From a virus: a stretch of 31,410 nucleotides of DNA. Below are positions 7,444-13,933 of this stretch, piece by piece. The stretch lies in the IMG/VR virus record IMGVR_UViG_3300031521_000251, positions 1-31,410 of that record; one strand, written 5' to 3'. The position numbers and the translations under genes are program-made. Each line of letters opens with the position of its first letter. The stretch's first letter is position 1. The notes under the pieces are model-generated. The model did no database searches. It was not told where the DNA came from and saw nothing but the letters and a program-made list of their open reading frames with translations.

Positions 7444-8201
7444 TTTTAAATGAAAAAGAGTATATCGAAAACGCATTATCTACAGGAGATATTGAAATTA
7501 ATAGAATCAATATGATTTTAAGCATGTTATCCAGATATTATTATCACGAGTTTGGATATGGAAAACAAAAAATTGTCAACGAATTGAATTTATTTATGAA
7601 CCAAAATTATCCAAGATATAACCCTATTAACTGGACGGAATATATAGAGAAATGTGCTAATCACGCAAAAAAATATCCACTATGCGAGTGTGAGGGGGTA
7701 TGGATTACATCAAATGAATTAAAAACAATTGAAGGTATGCATAATAAAGTGATGGAGAGGCTTGCTTTTACTCTCCTATGTCTAGCCAAGTTTAAAAATT
7801 TTAGAAATCCAGAAAATAATGGATGGGTAAATAATGAGGATAGCGAGATCTATAAACTCGCTTGCATTACAACTACTGCATTTGATAAAGGAATACGATT
7901 CTGCCAGCTAAAAGAACTCGGATTAATAAAATATGCAAAGAAAATAAATAATTTAAATGTGCAAGTTTTATTTGTGGACGAAGAAGGAGAAAAGAAACTT
8001 TTTATTAATGACTTTCGTAAGCTTGGATATGAATGGAGATTATATAAAGGAGAAAATTATATTAGGTGTACAGATTGCGGAATATTAACTAAAAAAACTA
8101 GTAATAGTAAAAAATACTGTTCATATTGTTCAAAGTTAAATACTTCAAGTAATAAATATTTGTGGGATATTAATAATAGAACTGGAATTTCCGAAAAATA
8201 G
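7434..8201 (+). CDS. Zinc-ribbon protein following the polymerase, AUU start
   Basis: A 255-aa protein with a long helical body and a C-terminal zinc ribbon (CTDC near residue 213, then CSYC near 226). Family not recognised. It overlaps the polymerase gene by 10 nt, so the two are probably made in a fixed ratio and may work together, for example as a transcription partner; that is inference. Start: GGAGG at 7423-7427, then ATT at 7434 (6-nt spacer) or ATT at 7437 (9 nt), directly after an in-frame TGA. No ATG, GTG, TTG or CTG occurs in frame before ATG 7512, which lacks a ribosome binding site and would remove 26 residues. Confidence 0.65.
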   Translation: MIIILNEKEYIENALSTGDIEINRINMILSMLSRYYYHEFGYGKQKIVNELNLFMNQNYPRYNPINWTEYIEKCANHAKKYPLCECEGVWITSNELKTIEGMHNKVMERLAFTLLCLAKFKNFRNPENNGWVNNEDSEIYKLACITTTAFDKGIRFCQLKELGLIKYAKKINNLNVQVLFVDEEGEKKLFINDFRKLGYEWRLYKGENYIRCTDCGILTKKTSNSKKYCSYCSKLNTSSNKYLWDINNRTGISEK

Positions 8202-8220
8202 AATCTTCTAAAAAAGCTCC

Positions 8221-8246
8221 AAACCCCTTGATTTTACTAGGGTTTT
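8221..8246 (+). terminator. Weak terminator-like hairpin
   Basis: AAACCC (8221-8226) pairs with GGGTTT (8240-8245) across a 13-nt loop, 20 nt after the end of the zinc-ribbon gene. Only a short T run follows, so termination would be partial. Confidence 0.4.
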
Positions 8247-8395
8247 AGACCATTGTTTTAAAACTGTAATTTTCTTAATATGGATATACATATAACACAA
8301 ACGATTAACGTTGTTTTCATATTCATTTCACTTTTCTCTCAGTGGCTTTACTTGCGTAATGCAGGTATGGTCACTGAATTTTTCTCAAACCATAT
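8247..8395 (+). other. Gene-free stretch upstream of tRNA
   Basis: No ORF is supported. It holds the palindrome GTTTTAAAAC (about 8255-8264) and a nested hairpin: CAGTG (about 8340-8344) with CACTG (8372-8376), enclosing ACTTGC/GCAGGT around a 5-nt loop. This is possibly a processing or promoter-proximal structure for the tRNA transcript. No clear promoter seen. Confidence 0.35.
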
Positions 8396-8466
8396 TGCCT
8401 CTTAGTGTAATGGTATCACATTAGAATTTGACTCTAATAATGTCAGTCCGACTCTGGCAGAGGTAG
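8396..8466 (+). tRNA. tRNA-Gln (anticodon TTG)
   Basis: A complete 71-nt cloverleaf without an encoded CCA end. Acceptor stem TGCCTCT (8396-8402) pairs with AGAGGTA (8459-8465) with one G-T pair; the discriminator is G (8466). The D arm is a 3-bp GTG/CAC stem (8405-8407, 8417-8419) with a GG-containing loop. Anticodon stem TTAGA/TCTAA (8421-8425, 8433-8437) encloses ATTTGAC, giving anticodon TTG at 8428-8430. The T arm is GTCAG/CTGGC (8442-8446, 8454-8458) with loop TCCGACT. The weak U1-A72 pair and G73 are known glutamine identity features. The T loop has C at position 55 instead of the usual U. It reads CAA, a favoured codon in this AT-rich genome; it is not a stop suppressor. Confidence 0.88.
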
Positions 8467-8467
8467 C

Positions 8468-8485
8468 TACTCTCCTACTAAGGAG
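8468..8485 (+). promoter_or_regulatory. Hairpin directly after tRNA
   Basis: TCTCCT (8471-8476) pairs perfectly with AGGAGA (8481-8486) around the 4-nt loop ACTA, two bases past the tRNA. It contains TACTCTCCTA (8468-8477), a 10-mer that recurs at 13031 and 16321. It could stabilise the tRNA 3' side or mask the AAGGAG for a downstream frame. Confidence 0.4.
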
Positions 8486-8515
8486 AAAATTTCATCAAGG
8501 AAGAAGGTCATTACT

Positions 8516-8704
8516 ATTTTACAGATTTCTCAAAAGGAAGCAAGATATCTCGAATCAAAAGGATTAAAGTTTGGAACAAATTCATATGGAGCAATTCATC
8601 GATCATATTCAGGTCATCACAAATACTGGTGCACAGAATCTGAAGAGGCAAAAAAGTTACTATTTGAGTACCGCAAGTCCTGTATTGTTAAAACAGTCAA
8701 ATAA
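8516..8704 (+). CDS. Small 62-aa protein with AUU start
   Basis: The frame has no ATG, GTG, TTG or CTG anywhere. Starting from ATT at 8516, 8 nt after a purine-rich AAGGAAGAAGG (8497-8507), it gives a well-composed 62-aa protein: QKEARYLESKGLKFG, then HRSYSGHHKYWCTESEEAKK, then a basic end. This looks like a small phage protein with a beta hairpin followed by a helix. A gene finder needing a usual start would miss it. It sits between the tRNA and the PIN-PhoH gene and ends 26 nt before that gene's start. Function unknown. An overlapping second frame starting ATC is less protein-like. Confidence 0.55.
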   Translation: MLQISQKEARYLESKGLKFGTNSYGAIHRSYSGHHKYWCTESEEAKKLLFEYRKSCIVKTVK

Positions 8705-8730
8705 TCTTAAAGAGAAAGAGGGTCTTCATT

Positions 8731-9960
8731 ATTAAATTCTATGATACAAATGCTATTTTAGAATTACAAGACAAAATTACAGAAGATAGATTTGCGTTGT
8801 CTTCCACTACTCTGTTTGAACTAGAACATATTAAAGTTTCAAAAAATAAGGACGAAGAAATTAAATATCGTGCAAGAAAAGCAATTCATATTTTAGATGA
8901 AAATTCTGATAAATATAAAGTCGTAATATTTAATGACGACATATCGGCTGTGTTGAATGATTATACGCTTGAAAACACTCCTGATAATCAGATATGCGCC
9001 TGTGCTAAATATCTAAGTGAAAAAGAAAATATTGTTTTCGTAACGAATGATATCTGCTGTAGGACTATCGCTAAAAATGTATTTGATTTAAAATGTGAAT
9101 CAGTGAAGAAGAATGAAGAAATAGAATATAAAGGATTTTTAGAAAAGTCATTGCCTGAAAAGGAAATGGCTTATTTTTATGAAAATATTACAGAAAATAT
9201 TTATAATTTATTTACAAATCAATATCTTGTAATAAAAGATTTAGATGGAAACGTTGTTGATAAATTTAGATGGAACGGAGAAGAATATCAAGCTATTGAG
9301 TTTCCAACAGTTAAATCAGTCTATTTTGGGGCTGTTAAACCACTTAACGGAGATATTTATCAACAAATGGTTTTGAATAGTTTATATGCAAACCAGATCA
9401 CGATGATTAAAGGTGCTGCTGGCACCGGCAAATCGTATTTAGCTATTGGATACTTTATGTATTTACTTGAAAAGAAAAAAATAGATAAGATTGTAGTATT
9501 TTGCAACACCGTCGCTACGGTTAATTCAGCGAAACTCGGATATTATCCTGGATCAAAAGATGAAAAATTATTAGATTCTTCTATAGGTAATATGCTATCC
9601 GCTAAACTAGGCGATGCCTTTGGTTTGTTTGATATGGTAAAACAGGGCAAAATTCAGTTGCTTCCCTTGTCTGATATTCGTGGATTTGATACGAATGGCA
9701 TGAATTGCGGTGTTTATATAACCGAAGCCCAGAATATGGATATATCTCTTATGAAACTTGCATTACAGAGAATCGGAGAAGATTCAGTGTGTGTGATTGA
9801 TGGTGATTACCATGCGCAGGTCGACATGTCTCAGTATGCTGGTGCAAACAACGGCATAAGAAGAATGTCTGAAGTATTTAGAGGACAAGGCTTTTATGGC
9901 GAAGTTGAATTACAAAACATTTACAGATCTCGGATTGCAGCAATTGCTGAGTTAATGTAG
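8731..9960 (+). CDS. PIN-PhoH2-type nuclease/ATPase, AUU start
   Basis: A 409-aa protein. The N-terminal PIN ribonuclease domain opens KFYDTNAILEL, with the metal-binding aspartate at residue 5. The C-terminal PhoH P-loop ATPase domain has Walker A GAAGTGKS (228-235) and a Walker B-like VYITEAQN (328-335), where PhoH proteins usually have DEAQN; aspartate is replaced by threonine but glutamate is kept. PIN-PhoH2 proteins act as RNA helicase-nucleases. Start: AGAGGG at 8717-8722, then ATT at 8731 (8-nt spacer; ATT 8728 is also possible). The first canonical start, TTG 8797, would delete the PIN active-site aspartate, and no canonical start exists upstream in frame. This is the strongest evidence for AUU initiation. 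Confidence 0.85.
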   Translation: MKFYDTNAILELQDKITEDRFALSSTTLFELEHIKVSKNKDEEIKYRARKAIHILDENSDKYKVVIFNDDISAVLNDYTLENTPDNQICACAKYLSEKENIVFVTNDICCRTIAKNVFDLKCESVKKNEEIEYKGFLEKSLPEKEMAYFYENITENIYNLFTNQYLVIKDLDGNVVDKFRWNGEEYQAIEFPTVKSVYFGAVKPLNGDIYQQMVLNSLYANQITMIKGAAGTGKSYLAIGYFMYLLEKKKIDKIVVFCNTVATVNSAKLGYYPGSKDEKLLDSSIGNMLSAKLGDAFGLFDMVKQGKIQLLPLSDIRGFDTNGMNCGVYITEAQNMDISLMKLALQRIGEDSVCVIDGDYHAQVDMSQYAGANNGIRRMSEVFRGQGFYGEVELQNIYRSRIAAIAELM

Positions 9961-9969
9961 AGGTAAAAT

Positions 9970-10140
9970 ATGAATACGAAATTAATTTTCAAGACTTATT
10001 TAGCTAGAAAATTATTGCAAATGGGCAATCAAATGGTAGACATTAAGCCAGATAAGAACAATACAATTAAAACAATATTTATTTTTGAAGAAACCGAAAA
10101 ATTAAATAATGATTTAACTACTCTTCTATCTGTTGAGTAG
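9970..10140 (+). CDS. DUF5659-like small protein
   Basis: A 56-aa protein, MNTKLIFKTYLARKLL..., then GNQMVDIKPDKNN..., then IFIFEETEKLNNDL. It has the layout of DUF5659, a small fold frequent in Firmicute phages and mobile elements (a 'coming-back' strand, 'G.....i.p...n....vF.F......'). Function of the family is unknown. ATG has TAGAGGT a few bases upstream, right after the stop of PIN-PhoH. Its final codons form the left arm of a terminator. Confidence 0.65.
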   Translation: MNTKLIFKTYLARKLLQMGNQMVDIKPDKNNTIKTIFIFEETEKLNNDLTTLLSVE

Positions 10141-10147
10141 TTTTTTA
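10116..10147 (+). terminator. Intrinsic terminator
   Basis: AACTACTC (10116-10123) pairs with GAGTAGTT (10135-10142), followed by a T tract (10141-10146). The left arm is coding sequence of the 56-aa gene. It would separate the polymerase/PhoH group from the homing endonuclease gene. Confidence 0.7.
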
Positions 10148-10183
10148 TTGTAAAAACTGAAAAGAATAAAAGAAAGGTACAAA

Positions 10184-11200
10184 GTGAGCAATTTAAATTA
10201 CTGTGTTTATATACATACTAACAAATTAAATAGTAAAAAATATATTGGAATATCATCCGATGTCAAACAAAGATGGAAAGGTAATGGAAGTTCGTATTAT
10301 GATCAAGTTATTGGATTGGCAATAAAAAAATACGGATGGAATAATTTTGATCACGATATAATATATAGTGGATTGTCTAAGGAAGAAGCTTGCGATAAAG
10401 AGAAAGAATTAATATTAAAATATAACACTAGAAATAAAGAATTTGGTTATAATCGTTCCGATGGTGGAGATTGCGGATCTAAAGGGTCGTATGAATCTCA
10501 GCTAAAAAGAATACGCAAAGTATATCAATACGATATAGAAGGGAATTATATTAAATGTTTTAACAGTATCCCGTCGGCAGTTCGTGAACTCGCGCCACAT
10601 TTGAAAAATTCCGGAAATATTCCGTCATGTTGCAAGGGTACACGTCCAGTGGCTTTTGGGTATAGGTGGTTTTATGATTATATGGGTGAGAAAATAGATT
10701 CATTAAAATCTAAGCATGAACGCATTTCTGAAAATAAATCTATTAAAATATACCAATACACCCTATCTGGAAGTTTTGTAAGAGAATATAAAAGTATATC
10801 GGAGGCACAAAGAAAATTTGGAACAACATCTATACGACAATGTAGCAGCGGTATTTGCAAAACATCGCATGGATATCAATGGTTAAAAGAATATATGGGA
10901 GAAAAAATACCCGCTATATTAAGTACCGCCCAAAAATCTTCCATTCGAAATTCAAAGCCACTATATATTTATGACATCGATTTTAAATTGGTGTATAAGT
11001 TCAATAAATGTAAAGATGCTTCAAAATTTTTAAAAACTTATAACTCAAAAATTAAAAAATATTGTGATAACAATTTATTATTTGATGGAAAATATTATGT
11101 TTCGTACGAAATAAAGGAACATTTGAGAAAAGCAATATCAAAAAACGATAATACATATAAGGTAATCTGCTCTGAAAAAGATATGATTATCAATTTATGA
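10184..11200 (+). CDS. Free-standing GIY-YIG homing endonuclease with NUMOD1 repeats
   Basis: A 338-aa protein. Residues about 5-95 form the GIY-YIG nuclease (CVYIHTNKLNSKKYIGISSD, QRWKGNG, EACDKEKELILKYNT, GYNRSDGG). Three DNA-recognition repeats of NUMOD1 type follow: VYQYDIEGNYIKCFNS near 112, IYQYTLSGSFVREYKS near 188, and a degenerate LYIYDIDFKLVYKF near 265, the first two ending in GY.W. This is the classic design of free-standing phage homing endonucleases, which cut an uninfected relative and copy themselves in. GTG start with GAAAGG 6 nt upstream. It has its own terminator just before it, as expected for an inserted gene. Confidence 0.88.
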   Translation: MSNLNYCVYIHTNKLNSKKYIGISSDVKQRWKGNGSSYYDQVIGLAIKKYGWNNFDHDIIYSGLSKEEACDKEKELILKYNTRNKEFGYNRSDGGDCGSKGSYESQLKRIRKVYQYDIEGNYIKCFNSIPSAVRELAPHLKNSGNIPSCCKGTRPVAFGYRWFYDYMGEKIDSLKSKHERISENKSIKIYQYTLSGSFVREYKSISEAQRKFGTTSIRQCSSGICKTSHGYQWLKEYMGEKIPAILSTAQKSSIRNSKPLYIYDIDFKLVYKFNKCKDASKFLKTYNSKIKKYCDNNLLFDGKYYVSYEIKEHLRKAISKNDNTYKVICSEKDMIINL

Positions 11201-11219
11201 TGAAAGAAGGTAATTGCTT

Positions 11220-11453
11220 ATGATGTATTTACTATTTGGTATAGTTATAGGAATTATAGTATCTCCCTTCGTAGACGGATTATCTGATACTGTTATTTTA
11301 TGGATCGAAGTTCTTAAAATGAAGCCATCTCGCATCATCTCTGATTGGAATAAAGAAATGGGTAAAGATGAACCAGCTATTGATACTTATGCAATCGGAT
11401 TTCAAGCACCAAATGGTGAAGAATGTGACGATGACGATTTCGACGAAGATTAA
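11220..11453 (+). CDS. Small membrane protein with acidic tail
   Basis: A 77-aa protein with one N-terminal membrane segment (LFGIVIGIIVSPFVDGL), a short amphipathic stretch, and a very acidic end (ECDDDDFDED). ATG at 11220 lies about 9 nt after AAGAAGG. Function unknown; it may anchor a complex to the membrane. Confidence 0.6.
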   Translation: MMYLLFGIVIGIIVSPFVDGLSDTVILWIEVLKMKPSRIISDWNKEMGKDEPAIDTYAIGFQAPNGEECDDDDFDED

Positions 11454-11584
11454 TTTTTTTATTTATTTTTTTACTTGTTTTTATCGCATACTTCTACGTT
11501 TATCATTATATCTCACTAAATACTATTCGCACAATAGTAAAAGTTTACAATAATAAATCAAATAATTTGGAGGTTTTTAACAAT

Positions 11585-11779
11585 ATGGTTACTCATAAAG
11601 ATACAGAGTCCAAGGTTACTTCTGGTAAAAGAAATATTTTGATTAAAGGCGTGTCCATTAAAGATGGGTTATTGGTTGACGAAAACGGGTCTATCGTACC
11701 AGATCTTGAAAAGAATCTTCCGGATTGGGTTACGGAATTTGATATGAAAATTAGTATTGAGCTTCCAGACGAAGAATAA
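11585..11779 (+). CDS. Hypothetical 64-aa phage protein
   Basis: A small polar protein with a strand-rich middle (NILIKGVSIKDGLLVDENGS) and an acidic end (ISIELPDEE). I do not recognise the family. ATG at 11585 lies 11 nt after TTGGAGG. The frame stays open upstream to 11456 through a hydrophobic stretch, so a membrane-anchored longer form is conceivable, but no ribosome binding site supports it. It lies immediately before the phosphoesterase gene. Confidence 0.6.
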   Translation: MVTHKDTESKVTSGKRNILIKGVSIKDGLLVDENGSIVPDLEKNLPDWVTEFDMKISIELPDEE

Positions 11780-11796
11780 GAAGGGTGGGGACAAAT

Positions 11797-13011
11797 ATAA
11801 ATAATCAAGCGTTGATACAGCCAAATGAAACCCCAAAGTCATACAGAATACGTTTATATAAAAATAGGGAACTGTATGGATTATCAAATACCGAAATCGG
11901 CAAGTTATGTAATGAAGCATTTGGTGTTGATTGGGATGAATCGGCTCATCGTAAGAAAACAAAAAATTATCTTGACGGGTATGGTGATGCAAAGGCTGAA
12001 AATGCCACGCCCGATAAGCAATTACAAAGTATGATCGAGGAAAATAAAACTTTAAAGCGTGAAGCACAACGTGAACTTATGAAGGTTCAAACGGAAAAAC
12101 TTGAATATGCTCGTTGGCAGCGTGAACTTGCAAGAGATGAATTATTTGAAGAAAAGGTCATTCAGGCAATCAGAAATAATACGGAAGTGATTGTTCCTAA
12201 AGACATTCCGATTGTACATAATAAACGCGCTGGTCAGTTAAACTTTGCAGACTCTCACTTTGGAAAAGAGTTTAAAATATTTGGGCTATTTGATGAAGTG
12301 ATAAATGAGTATAGTCCTGAAATTTACTATTCCAGAATGGAAGAAGTATACAATCAGACAATTGAGATAATTGAAAAAGAGGAGCTATCTGAAATCCACA
12401 TTAATAATTTAGGTGATCACATTGAAGGATTCATCAGGCATTCTCAATTATGGAGTTTAAGATATGGCGCTGTTGACAGTGCTATTATTTTTGGCAATTA
12501 TCTTGGCAATTGGCTCAATAAACTATCTGCTAACGCAAATATCATTTACCATCAAACGGACGGAAATCACGACGAATTTAGGCTTTTAGACGGCAAAAAG
12601 AATGAGCATTTGTGTGATACGGCAGGTAAAATAGTCAAAAATTGCATTGTCACAAAGAACGAAGGTAATCCAAATTTTAAGTATGTAGAAAATAAAACTG
12701 GATTTATCTTTGATACCATTGCTGGGTATAATGTGCTTGGAATTCACGGAGAAGTGCCAAATCTCGCTCAAGCGTTAAAAGATTTTTCAGAAATTTATGA
12801 TGTACGGATTGATTATATAATTGGTGGACACAAGCATCGCAATGATTTTATTAACTGCGGAGCTAGAAAAGGTGCCATGACAGTTGGATCAATTGTTGGA
12901 AGTGATGATTTTTCTATGAGGATTAGAAAATCGGCTGATGCTTCGGCTTCATTTGTAATTTATGAAGAAGGAAAAGGTAAGGTGTGTGAACACATAATTA
13001 TATTAAATTAG
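11797..13011 (+). CDS. Calcineurin-like metallophosphoesterase, probable AUA start
   Basis: A 404-aa protein. The N-terminal 130 residues form a helical/coiled-coil region. The C-terminal metallophosphoesterase domain shows all metal-binding blocks in order: FADSHFGKE, NLGDHIEGF, TDGNHDEF, GIHGEV and GGHKHRN. Such phage enzymes hydrolyse phosphoester bonds in DNA, nucleotides or proteins; substrate unknown. Start: ATA 11797 follows GGTGGGG (11784-11790) by 6 nt. The in-frame GTG at 11785 lies inside that ribosome binding site with no room for another, and TTG 11812 is too far. AUA is preferred but less certain than at other genes. Confidence 0.8.
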   Translation: MNNQALIQPNETPKSYRIRLYKNRELYGLSNTEIGKLCNEAFGVDWDESAHRKKTKNYLDGYGDAKAENATPDKQLQSMIEENKTLKREAQRELMKVQTEKLEYARWQRELARDELFEEKVIQAIRNNTEVIVPKDIPIVHNKRAGQLNFADSHFGKEFKIFGLFDEVINEYSPEIYYSRMEEVYNQTIEIIEKEELSEIHINNLGDHIEGFIRHSQLWSLRYGAVDSAIIFGNYLGNWLNKLSANANIIYHQTDGNHDEFRLLDGKKNEHLCDTAGKIVKNCIVTKNEGNPNFKYVENKTGFIFDTIAGYNVLGIHGEVPNLAQALKDFSEIYDVRIDYIIGGHKHRNDFINCGARKGAMTVGSIVGSDDFSMRIRKSADASASFVIYEEGKGKVCEHIIILN

Positions 13012-13017
13012 TTATTA

Positions 13018-13048
13018 ATGGAGATCAAAGTACTCTCCTATTTTATTA
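13018..13048 (+). terminator. Weak terminator/hairpin after phosphoesterase gene
   Basis: GGAGA (13020-13024) pairs with TCTCC (13034-13038) and a T-rich TATTTTATT follows. It contains TACTCTCCTA (13031-13040), a 10-mer shared with 8468 and 16321. The CTCCT can instead pair with the AAGGAG ahead of the HU gene, so it might influence HU translation. Confidence 0.4.
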
Positions 13049-13078
13049 CAAAAATCAAAATTAAAGGAGTTATTATAC

Positions 13079-13360
13079 ATGAATAAAACAGAGTTGGTGA
13101 CAGAACTGGCAAATAGAATCGGATCTACAAAAATTGAAGCAGAAAATATATTAAAAGCGTTTGCTGATATCACAACTGAAGAATTAGTTGCGCATAATAA
13201 AGTTACTCTTCCTGGACTCGGCACCCTTGAAACTGTTGAAGTTGCCGAAAGAAGCGGAATTATCCAGATGGGTGATAAAAAGGGTGAGACATATACTACT
13301 CCTGCCCATGTAAAACCTAAGTTTAAACCAACAAGCGCATTAAAAGATGCAGTTAAATAG
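13079..13360 (+). CDS. HU-family DNA-binding protein
   Basis: A 93-aa protein with the full HU layout: MNKTELVTELANRIG helix, LKAFADITTEEL helix, VTLPGLGTLETVEVAERSG strand (usual 'G.F' is G.L here), then the arm and a C-terminal helix (KPKFKPTSALKDAVK). HU proteins bend and compact DNA and assist replication and recombination; here it may serve the nearby integrase. ATG after AAAGGAG. Confidence 0.92.
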   Translation: MNKTELVTELANRIGSTKIEAENILKAFADITTEELVAHNKVTLPGLGTLETVEVAERSGIIQMGDKKGETYTTPAHVKPKFKPTSALKDAVK

Positions 13361-13376
13361 ATAGGTGGTGTTTTAA

Positions 13377-13520
13377 GTGTACGATGAAGAAATTTTAATC
13401 GTGGGATTGTCCTCGGATGAGGTAGAAATATTAAAGGAATTATTACGTAATCGCCTTGAATCGTGTTTTTCATTGGGAGAACAGATTACTATTGAGGAAT
13501 TGATTGAGAAATTAAATTAA
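13377..13520 (+). CDS. Small 47-aa acidic protein
   Basis: GTG at 13377 follows TAGGTGGTG, 16 nt after HU. The protein (YDEEILIVGLSSDEVEILKE...) is acidic and mostly helical, ending IEELIEKLN, with regular helix-loop-helix composition. Function unknown. A strong terminator follows its stop directly, which supports it as the last gene of the HU unit. Confidence 0.6.
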   Translation: MYDEEILIVGLSSDEVEILKELLRNRLESCFSLGEQITIEELIEKLN

Positions 13521-13525
13521 CATAG

Positions 13526-13558
13526 GGCTTCACGCTGTAACAGGCGTGAAGTCTTTTT
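13526..13558 (+). terminator. Strong intrinsic terminator
   Basis: CTTCACGC (13528-13535) pairs perfectly with GCGTGAAG (13544-13551), extended by two further pairs, and is followed by TCTTTTT. A textbook rho-independent terminator. Confidence 0.9.
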
Positions 13559-13585
13559 ATTAACAAAAGAGGGGAAGTGGTGAGT

Positions 13586-13696
13586 ATGGATAGCAAAATT
13601 GCAAATCGCAGTGATGATATAACCGACGAGATGTGGTTGAAAGTGAATGAATTTAATAGAGATATGGTTAAAGAATACCTCGAAAAGTTAGATTGA
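13586..13696 (+). CDS. Small 36-aa protein
   Basis: ATG at 13586 (or GTG at 13580) after AGAGGGGAAG. The product (DSKIANRSDDITDEMWLKVN...) is a polar, charged, probably helical peptide ending in EYLEKLD. It lies between the terminator and a hairpin at 13709. Function unknown; size makes it tentative, but the ribosome binding site is good. Confidence 0.5.
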   Translation: MDSKIANRSDDITDEMWLKVNEFNRDMVKEYLEKLD

Positions 13697-13933
13697 TTAT
13701 ATATAATTCGGCACGGTTAAATGTGGGTGCCTATTTTATATAGAATTGTTGAGCTTTGGTGATTTTGTTATATTTTGAAGAATTATGTAGTGTCTAGTGC
13801 TGTGCGTCATTGCTGGTATTTGGATTTTGGATAGAAGACATTTTGGAGTTATGACCCAAATGAGTTGGTGACCTCATTCGCCACTCTTCTATCTTTGTTG
13901 TTATTGAATGAGGCGAAATGAGGAAACAAAGCT
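13697..13933 (+). other. Structured leader before the HNH gene
   Basis: 237 bases without a convincing gene. GGCAC (13713-13717) pairs with GTGCC (about 13730-13734), followed by TATTTTATAT, a weak terminator. Further on, CCTCATTC (13872-13879) pairs perfectly with GAATGAGG (13906-13913); its CCTCAT can also pair with ATGAGG (13918-13923), the ribosome binding site of the HNH gene. ACTCTTCTATCT (13883-13894) in the loop is shared with the terminator at 10121. Confidence 0.4.

Noticed and set aside
8396-8466. Suppressor tRNA / altered genetic code
   Set aside because: The anticodon is TTG (glutamine), not CTA or TTA, and TAA, TAG and TGA all end genes in this window at sensible places.
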